Origin: an uncultured Chitinophagaceae bacterium | GTDB taxonomy: Bacteria > Bacteroidota > Bacteroidia > Chitinophagales > Chitinophagaceae | NCBI GenBank assembly: GCA_937900675.1 | Contig: CALCEA010000195.1 | Coordinates: 1-39,185, forward strand | Length of the DNA stretch: 39,185 nt | Direction of reading: 5' to 3' | Shown here: one piece after another, positions 7,666 to 16,551 of the stretch | How positions within the stretch are numbered: position 1 is the first letter of the stretch | Layout of the letters: every line of letters begins with the position of its first letter | Notes under the pieces: generated by a model | The model's database searches: none | Seen by the model: only the letters and a program-made list of their open reading frames with translations | Told to the model about the DNA's origin: nothing | Translations under genes and position numbers: made by a program

Positions 7666-8820
7666 ATGGATTTAAGTTTATCTGAAGAGCAGTTGATGAT
7701 TCAAAAAGCTGCCCGTGAATTTGCACAACAACAATGTTTGCCAGGAGTAATTGAAAGAGATGAAAAACAAATGGTTCCCAAAGAACAGTTATTGCAATTA
7801 GCAGAATTAGGTTTTATGGGTATGATGACTAGTCCAGAGTATGGTGGTGCTGGAATGGATACCATTAGTTATGTTTTAGCTATGGAAGAAATCAGCAAAG
7901 TGGATTCTAGTGTAAGTGTTGCAATGAGTGTAAACAATAGTTTGGTTTGTTGGGGTTTAGAACATTATGCAAACGAAGAACAAAAACAACAATATTTAGT
8001 TCCTTTAGCACAAGGTAAAAAAGATGGCCAATTATATATTGGTGCTTTTTTATTAAGTGAGCCAGAAGCAGGTAGTGATGCTACGCATCAGCATACGGAA
8101 GCTAAAGATATGGGCGACCATTATGTAATTAATGGTATTAAAAACTGGATTACCAATGGTTCCACTGCAAGTGTATATTTGGTGATTGCTCAAACAGATT
8201 ATACCAAAGGACATAAAGGAATTAATGCTTTTATAGTAGAGAAAAATACACCAGGTGTGAGTGTTGGTGTTAAAGAAAATAAATTAGGCATTAGAGGTAG
8301 TGATACCCATGCTATTTCTTTTACAGATGTGAAAGTTCCAAAAGCCAATAGAATAGGTGAGGAAGGTTTTGGATTTAATTTCGCCATGAAAACATTAAAT
8401 GGCGGAAGAATTGGTATTGCTGCTCAAGCATTAGGTATTGCAAGTGGTGCTTATGAATTAGCATTGGCATATAGTAAGCAAAGAAAAACCTTTGGTAAAC
8501 CCATTCATGAACATCAAGCTATTCAATTTAAATTGGCAGAAATGGCAACCAAAATTGAAACTGCTAGATTAATTTGCTTGAAAGCAGCCTGGGAGAAAGA
8601 TCAACATTTAGATTATACCACCACAGCTGCTATGGCTAAACTTCATGCAAGTGACACAGCCATGTGGGTTACTACAGAAGCTGTTCAAGTACATGGTGGA
8701 TATGGATTTGTGAAAGAGTTTCATGTGGAAAGATTGATGCGCGATGCAAAGATTACCCAGATTTATGAGGGGACTAGTGAAATTCAGAAAATGGTGATTG
8801 GTAGAAGCATTACAAAGTAG
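7666..8820 (+). CDS. Acyl-CoA dehydrogenase (short-chain type)
   Basis: FAD-dependent enzyme of 384 residues that oxidises acyl-CoA to trans-2-enoyl-CoA in beta-oxidation or branched amino-acid breakdown. Domain order is normal: helical N-terminal domain, middle beta domain (LSEPEAGSDAT, NGIKNWITNG), and C-terminal helical domain (ALGIASGAYELAL, YSKQRKTFGKPI, QVHGGYGF). The catalytic base Glu368 is in QIYEGTSEIQ, the position used by short-chain and butyryl-CoA dehydrogenases rather than by isovaleryl-CoA dehydrogenase. Exact chain-length specificity cannot be read from sequence. It is transcribed alone from a promoter that carries a strong operator-like palindrome. No electron-transfer flavoprotein genes are nearby. 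Confidence 0.94.
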   Translation: MDLSLSEEQLMIQKAAREFAQQQCLPGVIERDEKQMVPKEQLLQLAELGFMGMMTSPEYGGAGMDTISYVLAMEEISKVDSSVSVAMSVNNSLVCWGLEHYANEEQKQQYLVPLAQGKKDGQLYIGAFLLSEPEAGSDATHQHTEAKDMGDHYVINGIKNWITNGSTASVYLVIAQTDYTKGHKGINAFIVEKNTPGVSVGVKENKLGIRGSDTHAISFTDVKVPKANRIGEEGFGFNFAMKTLNGGRIGIAAQALGIASGAYELALAYSKQRKTFGKPIHEHQAIQFKLAEMATKIETARLICLKAAWEKDQHLDYTTTAAMAKLHASDTAMWVTTEAVQVHGGYGFVKEFHVERLMRDAKITQIYEGTSEIQKMVIGRSITK

Positions 8821-8828
8821 TAATTTTG
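8798..8828 (+). promoter_or_regulatory. Promoter of yggS, overlapping the 3' end of the acyl-CoA dehydrogenase gene
   Basis: TTG at 8798-8800 inside the upstream coding sequence, 20 bp spacer, TAATTTTG at 8821-8828 starting right after the upstream stop codon. The yggS ATG is 21 bases further on. Confidence 0.68.
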
Positions 8829-8849
8829 TGCTCTAATCAACTATTTTGA

Positions 8850-9521
8850 ATGCCTGTAAATATTGAACTGTATCAATCCATTATTGCCGAATTGAATCCT
8901 CAACAGGTTCAATTAATTGCAGTCAGTAAGACCAAGCCTAATGAGGATATTATTGAATTATACAATTTAGGTCAAAGAGCTTTTGGAGAAAACTATGTTC
9001 AAGAATTAGTAGATAAGGAAGCTTCATTGCCAAAAGATATACAATGGCATTTTATTGGACATTTACAATCCAATAAAGTCAAATATATTGCGCCATTTGT
9101 GCATTTAATTCATGGAGTTGATTCTGAAAAATTATTACAAGAAATTAATAAACAAGCGATTAAGCAAAATAGAGTGATTGATTGTTTATTGCAAGTGCAT
9201 ATTGCTACAGAAGAAACCAAATTTGGCTTTGATGCAGATAGTATTTCTGTATTGATTCAAAGTGGAAGACTAGCTAATTATTCAAATATTCGAATTAAAG
9301 GATTAATGGGTATGGCAAGCTTTTCTGAAGACACTCATTTACTGACCAAAGAATTTACTTCTTTAAAACAAATATTTGATCAAGCAGCTGTTCTATTGGG
9401 TAACCAATTTTCTATTTTAAGTATGGGAATGAGTAGTGATTATAATTTAGCAATATCACTTGGAAGTAATATGGTTAGAATTGGAAGTCTTTTGTTTGGA
9501 GCCAGAAATTATTCAAAATAA
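8850..9521 (+). CDS. yggS: YggS/PROSC family PLP homeostasis protein
   Basis: 223-residue single-domain PLP-binding protein with an alanine-racemase-like barrel. It has no known catalytic activity; homologues buffer pyridoxal phosphate and affect amino-acid balance. The PLP Lys is Lys27 in VSKTKP. Other landmarks are FGENYVQELVDK, WHFIGHLQSNK, HIATEETKFGF, GLMGMAS and the phosphate-binding end MSSDYNLAISLGSNMVRIGS. Intact and of normal length. It has its own promoter and a strong two-way terminator, so it is probably monocistronic. Confidence 0.94.
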   Translation: MPVNIELYQSIIAELNPQQVQLIAVSKTKPNEDIIELYNLGQRAFGENYVQELVDKEASLPKDIQWHFIGHLQSNKVKYIAPFVHLIHGVDSEKLLQEINKQAIKQNRVIDCLLQVHIATEETKFGFDADSISVLIQSGRLANYSNIRIKGLMGMASFSEDTHLLTKEFTSLKQIFDQAAVLLGNQFSILSMGMSSDYNLAISLGSNMVRIGSLLFGARNYSK

Positions 9522-9557
9522 AAAAGAGGAGTCTCATATGAGACTCCTCTTTTTTTT
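9521..9557. terminator. Two-way terminator between yggS and the M20 hydrolase gene
   Basis: Perfect 17-bp inverted repeat (9521-9537 with 9538-9554) whose arms begin with A and end with T runs, so it can stop transcription from both sides. Confidence 0.92.
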
Positions 9558-9581
9558 ATAATACTTTTATTTAATTCAATA

Positions 9582-9607
9582 AATGAGTCTCCCAAAGGGG
9601 ACTCATT
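9582..9607 (-). terminator. Hairpin at the 3' end of the M20 hydrolase gene
   Basis: AATGAGTC pairs with GACTCATT and CCC with GGG around an AAA loop, with one bulged T. The stem overlaps the stop codon on the minus strand and lacks a T run, so the larger hairpin beyond it is probably the real terminator. Confidence 0.45.
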
Positions 9608-10898
9608 ATTTTTTAGTGTTATAATCAAATACCAATTGAGTAAATGCTTTCACACCAACAATAAATCCTGATTCATCTAAATAGAAATCTGGAGTATGGT
9701 GAGGGCCAGCATTTTTTGGATCAGTACCCTTTGGTAAAGCACCTACATTAAAGAAGAAGCTAGGGGCTTTGGCAGCAAAGAAAGAAAAATCTTCAGCACC
9801 TGTTACCCAAGTTGATTCAGATACATTTTCTTCACCAGCTGCTTTGATTAAAGAAGGTAATGTTTTCTTTACTAAAGCCGGATCATTATATGTAACCAAT
9901 GTTTTAGTATCAATTGTTACATCTGCAGTTGCTCCACTACTTTTAGCAATGGTTTCTGCTGTATGTTTAATTCTTTGATGCACTTCTTCTTGCATTTTTG
10001 AATCTAATGTTCTAATGGTGCCAGTCATTTCAGCAGTCTCAGGAATAATATTAGATCTAACACCACTGTTAATTGTTCCTACTGTAATCACTAATGGTGC
10101 TTTGGTTAAATCCATTTGTCTGCTCACAATATGTTGTAATCCTTCGATGATTTGAGCACTTGCAGCAATTGGATCAACACCTCCCCAAGGTTGAGAACCA
10201 TGGCTTCCTTTTCCATTTACTTTAATGGTGAACCAATCTGAAGATGCCATAAATGCACCTGATTTGTATTTAATTGTTCCAACGGGTGTTTGAGAAGATA
10301 TATGAATACCAAATACGGCTTCTACTTTAGGATTGTCTAAAGCACCTTCTTTAATCATTAATGGTGCACCACCTTCTTCATTTCCAGGAGCACCTTCTTC
10401 AGCAGGTTGAAATAAGAATACCACGGTACCTGGTAAATCTTTTTGTAGAGTACTTAATACTTTAGCTGTAGCCATTAACATAGCTGTATGTGAATCATGT
10501 CCGCAAGCATGCATTACACTAACTTTTTGTCCATTGAATTCAGTAGTTACTTTAGATGCAAAAGGAACCGGAGTTCTTTCATATACTGGTAAAGCATCTA
10601 TATCAGCTCTCAATGCAATGGTTGCACCTGGCTTACCACCTTTCAATACAGCTACAACACCCGTTTTTGCAACAGGATATCTCACTTCTACATTAGGCAA
10701 TGTTTTTAAGAATTCTGCGATGTATTTCCCTGTATTCGTTTCTCTATTAGATAATTCAGGAAATTCATGGAAATGTCTTCTCCATTGAATCATAGGAGCT
10801 TCCACTTCTTTGATCAATTGATTATAAGCTTTTGGAAGATCCTGAGCATCTGCAACCAAAGCGCTTGTTAATAATAATCCAAGTAAAATTTTACGCAT
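9606..10898 (-). CDS. Secreted M20 family metallo-amidohydrolase
   Basis: 430-residue zinc hydrolase of the M20D group (hippurate hydrolase, IAA-amino-acid hydrolase, N-acyl amino-acid deacylase). The N-terminus is a Sec signal peptide with likely cleavage after ADA (about residue 18). Metal-binding residues are seen in MHACGHDSHTAM (130-140, metal-binding His130, Cys132, His134) and QPAEEGAP (the Glu pair). GSHGSQPWGGVDP matches the lid/dimerisation domain, and TGAEDFSFF is the C-terminal metal-ligand motif. The substrate is probably an N-acylated amino acid or small peptide in the periplasm; it cannot be named. It lies 26 bases downstream of the mutase gene on the same strand and may be cotranscribed. 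Confidence 0.9.
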   Translation of the reverse strand: MRKILLGLLLTSALVADAQDLPKAYNQLIKEVEAPMIQWRRHFHEFPELSNRETNTGKYIAEFLKTLPNVEVRYPVAKTGVVAVLKGGKPGATIALRADIDALPVYERTPVPFASKVTTEFNGQKVSVMHACGHDSHTAMLMATAKVLSTLQKDLPGTVVFLFQPAEEGAPGNEEGGAPLMIKEGALDNPKVEAVFGIHISSQTPVGTIKYKSGAFMASSDWFTIKVNGKGSHGSQPWGGVDPIAASAQIIEGLQHIVSRQMDLTKAPLVITVGTINSGVRSNIIPETAEMTGTIRTLDSKMQEEVHQRIKHTAETIAKSSGATADVTIDTKTLVTYNDPALVKKTLPSLIKAAGEENVSESTWVTGAEDFSFFAAKAPSFFFNVGALPKGTDPKNAGPHHTPDFYLDESGFIVGVKAFTQLVFDYNTKK

Positions 10899-10924
10899 AG
10901 TGTTTGTTTTATTGTATAGTATAA

Positions 10925-12493
10925 TTAAGATTGATATTCACCAAATACGGTTCTTAAAGCGTCGCTAATTTCTCCAAGTGTACAAAATGCTTCTACTGCT
11001 TCAATTACTGGAGGCATTAAATTAGTTCCTTCTTTTGCGGCATTTTTAATAGCCAATAAACATTCAGCTACTTTTTGATGATCTCTATTGTTTTTAAGTG
11101 TTTGTAAATTTTTAATTTGTTCCTGTCTAATAGATTCATTGATTTTTAAAATAGGGATATCTATTTCACTATCGTTTCTAAATTGATTCACCCCAACAAT
11201 AATTTTTTCGTTGGACTCAATTGCTTTCTGATAGGCATAAGCGCTTTCAGCAATTTTGTTTTGCATAAATCCTGTTTCAATGGCTGCAACACTTCCACCC
11301 ATCTGATCTATTTGTTGCATCAATTCCCAAGATTTGTCCTCTATTTCTTTGGTAAGGTTTTCTACAAAATAACTACCTGCTAATGGATCAACAGTATCTG
11401 CAATACCACTTTCAAATGCTACAATTTGTTGCGTTCTTAATGCAATACTAGCAGCTTCTTGCGTAGGCAATCCCAAAGCTTCATCAAATCCATTGGTATG
11501 CAAACTTTGTGTTCCACCTAAAACAGCGGCAATAGTTTGTACAGTGACCCTGCTAATATTATTATGAGGTTGTTGTGCAGTCAAAGTGGCACCGCCAGTT
11601 TGGGTATGAAATCTTAACATCAGTGCTTTTTCATCTGTTGCGCCTAAGTCTTTCATTATTTTAGCCCACATGGTTCTAGCTGCTCTAAATTTGGCTACTT
11701 CTTCAAACAAATTATTATGCGCATTAAAAAAGAAAGAAAGTCTTTTTCCAAACACATTGATATCTAAACCCTTTGCTTGGGCTGCTTGTACATATGCTTT
11801 TCCATTGCTTAAAGTGAATGCTAATTCCTGCACAGCTGTACTTCCGGCTTCTCTAATATGATAACCAGAAATACTGATACTATTCCATTTAGGTAAGTGT
11901 TCACTACACCATTCAAAAATATCCGTGATAATTCTCATGGATGGCTTAGGAGGGTAGATATAAGTACCTCTTGCAGCGTACTCCTTTAAAATATCATTTT
12001 GAATGGTACCTGATAAGGCTGATAATGCAATACCTCTTTGTTTTGCTAGCGCAACATAAAATGCTAATAAGATAAAGCCTGTTGCATTGATGGTCATAGA
12101 TGTACTAATCTTATCTAAAGGAATATCTTTAAATAAGATCTCCATATCTTTTAAAGAACATATAGAAACGCCCACTTTGCCTACTTCGCCATCTGCTAAA
12201 TCATGATCGGCATCGTATCCAATTTGAGTAGGTAAGTCAAATGCTACACTTAAACCCATTACACCTTGTGCTAATAAGAAATGATATCTTTGATTGCTTT
12301 CTTCTGCAGTAGAGAAACCTGCATATTGACGCATTGTCCATAATTTTCCTCTATACATATCGGATTGAACTCCTCTTGTATAAGGAAATGCTCCTGGTAA
12401 TTGATTACCATCTATTTCTTTAGGCAGGTCTTCACTGGTGTATACCTTTTTCACCTCTATGCCACTATCCGTCTTTTTTGGTAAAGATTCCAT
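10925..12493 (-). CDS. Methylmalonyl-CoA mutase catalytic (large) subunit without B12 domain
   Basis: 522-residue TIM-barrel substrate-binding part of an adenosylcobalamin acyl-CoA mutase; it would interconvert methylmalonyl-CoA and succinyl-CoA. Seen: WTMRQYAGFSTAEESN, GLSVAFDLPTQ, SGTIQNDILKEY, PPKPSMRIITDIFEW and SISGYHIREAG (active-site His). Aligning from the IQND motif, Tyr57 (RQY) and Arg175 (KEYAAR) fall at the two residues that hold the methylmalonyl carboxylate; isobutyryl-CoA mutases have Phe and Gln there. The sequence ends at TVFGEYQS with no C-terminal cobalamin-binding DxHxxG domain, so a separate small subunit must be encoded elsewhere. Divergent from the Fe-S carrier gene. 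Confidence 0.9.
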   Translation of the reverse strand: MESLPKKTDSGIEVKKVYTSEDLPKEIDGNQLPGAFPYTRGVQSDMYRGKLWTMRQYAGFSTAEESNQRYHFLLAQGVMGLSVAFDLPTQIGYDADHDLADGEVGKVGVSICSLKDMEILFKDIPLDKISTSMTINATGFILLAFYVALAKQRGIALSALSGTIQNDILKEYAARGTYIYPPKPSMRIITDIFEWCSEHLPKWNSISISGYHIREAGSTAVQELAFTLSNGKAYVQAAQAKGLDINVFGKRLSFFFNAHNNLFEEVAKFRAARTMWAKIMKDLGATDEKALMLRFHTQTGGATLTAQQPHNNISRVTVQTIAAVLGGTQSLHTNGFDEALGLPTQEAASIALRTQQIVAFESGIADTVDPLAGSYFVENLTKEIEDKSWELMQQIDQMGGSVAAIETGFMQNKIAESAYAYQKAIESNEKIIVGVNQFRNDSEIDIPILKINESIRQEQIKNLQTLKNNRDHQKVAECLLAIKNAAKEGTNLMPPVIEAVEAFCTLGEISDALRTVFGEYQS

Positions 12494-12583
12494 GCTTCAA
12501 TTTACGAAAAATAATAGGGAATAGCCTATTGGAATATTTCTATTTTCGACATTTTCGGCCCTTTCATTTTCAGTTTTAATAGG

Positions 12584-12591
12584 TAATTTTG
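12584..12591 (+). promoter_or_regulatory. -7 element of the A-type Fe-S carrier gene
   Basis: TAATTTTG, an exact TAnnTTTG, 16 bases before the ATG. No clear TTG is seen 20 bp upstream (nearest is TTTC at 12562-12565). Confidence 0.55.
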
Positions 12592-12607
12592 TATCAAATA
12601 GGATTTT

Positions 12608-12958
12608 ATGTCAGCTACCAAAAACTTAACCACTCCAGTGAGCTTTACAGCTGGTGCAATTGCCGAAATTCAAAGATTAATGGCCGAGCCCGATTTTGAT
12701 CAACAACAAAGATTAAGAGTGGGTGTGAAAGGCGGAGGCTGCAGTGGTATGACCTATGTATTAGGTTTTGATGCGCCAAAAGCAGACGATATGTTGTTTA
12801 ATTTTGAAGGTATTCCATGTTGTATGGAACCACCACACCAGATTTACTTATATGGTATGACTATTGATTGGCAGGGTGGTTTAAATAGTAGGGGTTTCAC
12901 TTTTACCAATCCAAATGCTTCTAATACTTGTGGATGTGGTACATCTTTTTCAGTATAG
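12608..12958 (+). CDS. A-type iron-sulfur carrier (HesB/IscA/SufA/ErpA family)
   Basis: 116-residue protein that holds or delivers Fe-S clusters to target enzymes. The three ligand cysteines are present: Cys45 in GGGCSGMTY, and Cys108 and Cys110 in NTCGCGTSF. Length and the VGVKGGGCSG block are typical. Which subfamily (IscA, SufA or ErpA) cannot be decided, as no other Fe-S assembly genes are close. Monocistronic, with a short leader and a strong two-way terminator. Candidate clients encoded here include MqnE and the serine dehydratase. Confidence 0.93.
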   Translation: MSATKNLTTPVSFTAGAIAEIQRLMAEPDFDQQQRLRVGVKGGGCSGMTYVLGFDAPKADDMLFNFEGIPCCMEPPHQIYLYGMTIDWQGGLNSRGFTFTNPNASNTCGCGTSFSV

Positions 12959-12974
12959 TTTTTAAGTTATTGTA

Positions 12975-13008
12975 TAAAAAAGGCCTCCAAATTTGGAGGC
13001 CTTTTTTT
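12975..13008. terminator. Two-way terminator between the Fe-S carrier gene and secDF
   Basis: Perfect inverted repeat with GGCCTCCAAA / TTTGGAGGCC core, flanked by A and T runs on the two sides. It serves both convergent genes. Confidence 0.92.
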
Positions 13009-13025
13009 ATTGATGTCTGTCTCAA

Positions 13026-16013
13026 TTACTTTTTCTTTTCAGACTTACCTAATGGTTTGTCTTTTGCAAAATCAACTAATACAGGTGCAGCTACAAAGAT
13101 AGAAGAGTAGGTACCTGTGATTACACCAATTAACATTGCGAATGCAAAACCTCTAGTTACTTCACCACCAAAGATGAATAAGATTAAGATGGTTAAGAAC
13201 ACCGTTAAAGATGTCATAATCGTTCTTGTTAATGTTTGGTTGATCGCTTTATTGATAATCGCAGAATTAGATTGGCCTTTGTATAATTGACTGTCTTCAC
13301 GAATACGGTCATATACAATTACAGTATCGTTCATAGAGAAACCAATTACCGTTAAGATCGCTGCAATAAAATGCTGATCAATCTCTAATGGGAATGGTAC
13401 ATAATTTCTTAAGAAACTAAATACAATCAATGTTACAAATACATCGTGTAACAATGAGAAGATAGTACCTAAAGAATATCTCCAATCACGGAAACGAATA
13501 AAAATGTATAAACAAATAGCAATTAAAGCAAACACGGTTGCTTTGGTAGCACCTGCTTTCAAATCATCAGAGATAGAAGGCAATACTTTTTGTTGCTTTT
13601 GCTTGTAGTTTTCGTCAAATTCTTTGAAGCTAGTTCCAGCTGGGAAATGCTTGCTTAGACCTTTGAACAATAATGCCTCCACTTCTTGGTCGATATTATT
13701 ACCTTGATCTTTGATTTTATAAGAAGTTGTGATATTGATTTGGTTCTTAGTATCAACTGTTTTAATAATTGGTGCTTCACCAAATACTACTTTTAATTCA
13801 TCTCTTACTTCTTCGATATTTACTGCTTTGTCAAACTTCACTGTGAAGCTACGACCACCAGCAAATTCAACACCTTCATCAAATCCATTGAAGAAAGAAG
13901 CGATACCCATTACCAATACAACTGCTGATAAGATATATGCATACTTTCTGAATTCGATAAACTTGAAATTAGCATTCTTGAAAATATTTCTAGAAATAAC
14001 TGTGAAATATTCAAAATGTCTGTTCTTAGAAGTATAGATATCAGTGATTAAACGAGATACTAAGATTCCACAGAACAATGATAATAAGATACCAATGATT
14101 TGAGTAGTTGCAAAACCTAATACTGGACCTAGACCAAAATAAGCTAGGATTATCGCAGTTAAAAGGGTAGTAACGTGTGCGTCCAATACTGGAGACATAG
14201 ATCTTCTGTATCCATCAGTTACTGCTAATTGATAGCTCTTGCCTTTGGTTAATTCTTCTTTGATTCTTTCAAAGATAATTACATTGGTATCTACTGCCAT
14301 ACCGATGGTTAATACTAGACCGGCAATACCTGGTGCAGTTAAAGTAAATCCTAAAGCGCTTAAAATACCAATGGTAAATAATAAGTTTAAGATTAATGCA
14401 ATATTAGCAACCCAGCCACCTGTGTTGAAATACAATAACATTAAAGCGAAAATCACTAAGAATGAAACGCCAAATGCCATTGCGCCACCTTCGATAGATG
14501 CTTTACCTAATGTTGGACCTACTTGTTGATCCGCAACAATTTTAGCTGGAGCAGGTAATTTACCACTCTCTAAAATTTGAGCTAAGTCTTGTGCAGTTTT
14601 TAATGAGTAGTTACCAGAGATGGATGAATTACCTGTAGTAATTGCATCATTTACATTAGGTGCAGAATAAACAATATTATCTAATACAATCGCTAAAGGC
14701 TTTCCTACATTTCTTGTAGTCATTTTAGCCCAAATGCTTGTACCAATTTTGTCCATGTTCATTTTGATAGCTACTTTACCGCGCTCGTCAAAATCTTGTG
14801 CAGCATTAGCAACATGATCACCTTCTAATTCAGCTAATCCGTTATCTAATGTTTTAATAGCGTATAATGGAAGAACTTCTTTTGCTTTTGCATCAGTTGT
14901 TTCCTCATCTGCTTTACCATACATGAACACTAAATTTGAAGGGAATTTATTTTTCACTTCAGCTAATGCTAAGTATTGATTCAATTTAGCAGTATCTTTT
15001 TTCAAGATATAGCCAATCTCACCTGGATATACATAAGCACCTGTTTTAGATTGATATGGTTGTGTAAATTGAACTGTTTTTAATAATGGGTTCTTGTTAC
15101 TGTTTAAGATATTAGTATCTTTTAATGCAGCAACAGCATTAGAATCAGTCAATCCATTTAAGCTTGCTTCAATCGCTTTGTCAGCAGCTAAAATGCCATT
15201 TTGAAAATCTTTGTTTTCAAAAGTGTACACTTCAAAGAATTGTAAGTTAGCAGTAGATTGTAAATAAGAACGAACACGCTCTTTATCAGAAATACCTGCT
15301 AATTCAATATTGATAATTCCTTTTGTAGGATCTGGGTTAATTGTAGGAGAAGCTAAACCAAATCGGTCAATACGCGTACTTAAAATTTTATAAGTATTAT
15401 TGAAGGCAACCGTTGCTTGTTCTCTTAAATAATTTGTAACAGCGTCATCAGAAGCATCAAACTTTAATTTACCGTTACTTCTAGAAGCAAACAAAGGCGC
15501 TAACTTACCAGATGGGTTTAAAGTTTTATATTCAGAAGTGAATAATGTAATTAAATCTGCATTGCTGTTTGCTTTTTTATTTACTGCATTTGCTAAAGCA
15601 GTATTGAATGCAGGTTCTTTACTATAGTTTGCTAAAGACTTGATTAATCCATCCAAACCTACTTCCATGGTAACACTCATACCACCTTGTAAATCAAGAC
15701 CTAACATTAATTCCTTTTCTTTCGCTTCAGCATAAGTAGTTAAGCCAAAGAATAACTTGGTATCTTTTGTACTATCTAATAAATGCTTTAAGTAAGCTTT
15801 TTGAGCATCGTTTACACTGTCCTTATATAACAATTGCTCTTCTTTGTTACCTGGGTACATTTGTTCAGCTGTAGGTAATTTTTTTACCCAAGCACTTGCT
15901 TTTTTCTCCATTGCAGATTCATGGTTTTTAACGAACCAAGTAAATGACAATTGGTAAAGACAAATTAAAATAAGCGCAAATGTAAAAAAGCGCACTAATC
16001 CTTTGAGTTGCAT
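13026..16013 (-). CDS. secDF: Protein translocase SecDF, fused
   Basis: 995-residue fusion of SecD and SecF, the proton-driven auxiliary complex that pulls proteins out of the SecYEG channel on the periplasmic side. The N-terminal transmembrane helix (about residues 7-27) is followed by the SecD motif LGLDLQGGMSV (DLQGG at 107-111), a large periplasmic domain, and the SecD membrane block with GLVLTIGMAVDTNVIIFERIKEE. The SecF half begins with a new membrane helix, then GVEFAGGRSF, and ends with IGFSMNDTVIVYDRIRED. Fused SecDF is usual in Bacteroidota; E. coli has two genes. The periplasmic region between the DLQGG motif and the first membrane block is long, about 400 residues. Upstream is an FKBP lipoprotein gene on the same strand. 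Confidence 0.96.
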   Translation of the reverse strand: MQLKGLVRFFTFALILICLYQLSFTWFVKNHESAMEKKASAWVKKLPTAEQMYPGNKEEQLLYKDSVNDAQKAYLKHLLDSTKDTKLFFGLTTYAEAKEKELMLGLDLQGGMSVTMEVGLDGLIKSLANYSKEPAFNTALANAVNKKANSNADLITLFTSEYKTLNPSGKLAPLFASRSNGKLKFDASDDAVTNYLREQATVAFNNTYKILSTRIDRFGLASPTINPDPTKGIINIELAGISDKERVRSYLQSTANLQFFEVYTFENKDFQNGILAADKAIEASLNGLTDSNAVAALKDTNILNSNKNPLLKTVQFTQPYQSKTGAYVYPGEIGYILKKDTAKLNQYLALAEVKNKFPSNLVFMYGKADEETTDAKAKEVLPLYAIKTLDNGLAELEGDHVANAAQDFDERGKVAIKMNMDKIGTSIWAKMTTRNVGKPLAIVLDNIVYSAPNVNDAITTGNSSISGNYSLKTAQDLAQILESGKLPAPAKIVADQQVGPTLGKASIEGGAMAFGVSFLVIFALMLLYFNTGGWVANIALILNLLFTIGILSALGFTLTAPGIAGLVLTIGMAVDTNVIIFERIKEELTKGKSYQLAVTDGYRRSMSPVLDAHVTTLLTAIILAYFGLGPVLGFATTQIIGILLSLFCGILVSRLITDIYTSKNRHFEYFTVISRNIFKNANFKFIEFRKYAYILSAVVLVMGIASFFNGFDEGVEFAGGRSFTVKFDKAVNIEEVRDELKVVFGEAPIIKTVDTKNQINITTSYKIKDQGNNIDQEVEALLFKGLSKHFPAGTSFKEFDENYKQKQQKVLPSISDDLKAGATKATVFALIAICLYIFIRFRDWRYSLGTIFSLLHDVFVTLIVFSFLRNYVPFPLEIDQHFIAAILTVIGFSMNDTVIVYDRIREDSQLYKGQSNSAIINKAINQTLTRTIMTSLTVFLTILILFIFGGEVTRGFAFAMLIGVITGTYSSIFVAAPVLVDFAKDKPLGKSEKKK

Positions 16014-16042
16014 AATAGTTTGATTAACTGATTTTTAGTCGG

Positions 16043-16050
16043 CAAATATA
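16043..16050 (-). promoter_or_regulatory. -7 element upstream of secDF
   Basis: TATATTTG on the minus strand in the 49-base gap between the FKBP gene and secDF, 29 bases before the secDF ATG. The -33 region is poor. It may add transcription of secDF on top of readthrough. Confidence 0.42.
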
Positions 16051-16062
16051 ATGGAATTTTGC

Positions 16063-16551
16063 CTATCTAACCGCGTTTAAGGTAATTTCAAAATATAGGG
16101 GAGAATTAGGCGGAATGCTAGATCCAGCACCCTGGGATCCATAGCCTAATTTAGAAGGAATCAGTACTTTCATAGAACCCCCAACAGCCATCTTTGGAAC
16201 AGCGATCTGCCATCCTTGAATTAAGCTACTTAATGGGTAGGTAATAGTACCAGCATCAAATTGAGTTCCATTTAACAATTTGCCTTTATAAGTAACTGTA
16301 ATTGTGTTAGTTACGCTTGGTTTCACACCAGTTCCTGGATTGGTAATCTCATATAAGATACCAGATGCATCTTCAGTATAATTGATGGAATTGGCTTTAG
16401 CATAAGTAATCATCTGATCTTTTTCATTAGCAGTTGAATCACTTGATTTGGAACAACTAGAAATTGCCAAAATGGATAAAAACAGGGCAAAAAAGCCTAA
16501 AATTGATGAAAAAACCTTCATTTTTGATGAATTTTGAGTAAAAATGGTCAT
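16063..16551 (-). CDS. FKBP-type peptidyl-prolyl isomerase lipoprotein
   Basis: 162-residue (or 152-residue) envelope folding factor. A lipoprotein signal ends in the lipobox AISSC (Cys33 of the longer form), followed by a Ser-rich linker and one FKBP domain: TYKGKLLNGTQFDAG, IPSKLGYGSQGAG and IPPNSPLYFEITL. Two starts are possible. The ATG at 16551 overlaps the stop of the preceding gene as ATGA, suggesting translational coupling. The ATG at 16521 (MKVFSSIL) gives a more standard signal peptide. I list the coupled start. Position just before secDF fits a job in folding proteins as they leave the translocon; that is inference. Confidence 0.9.
   Translation of the reverse strand: MTIFTQNSSKMKVFSSILGFFALFLSILAISSCSKSSDSTANEKDQMITYAKANSINYTEDASGILYEITNPGTGVKPSVTNTITVTYKGKLLNGTQFDAGTITYPLSSLIQGWQIAVPKMAVGGSMKVLIPSKLGYGSQGAGSSIPPNSPLYFEITLNAVR

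Noticed and set aside
12513..12531. Short dyad around GGAATAGCCTATTGG between the mutase and Fe-S carrier genes
   Set aside because: Only five base pairs per arm in AT-rich sequence; too weak to call an operator.
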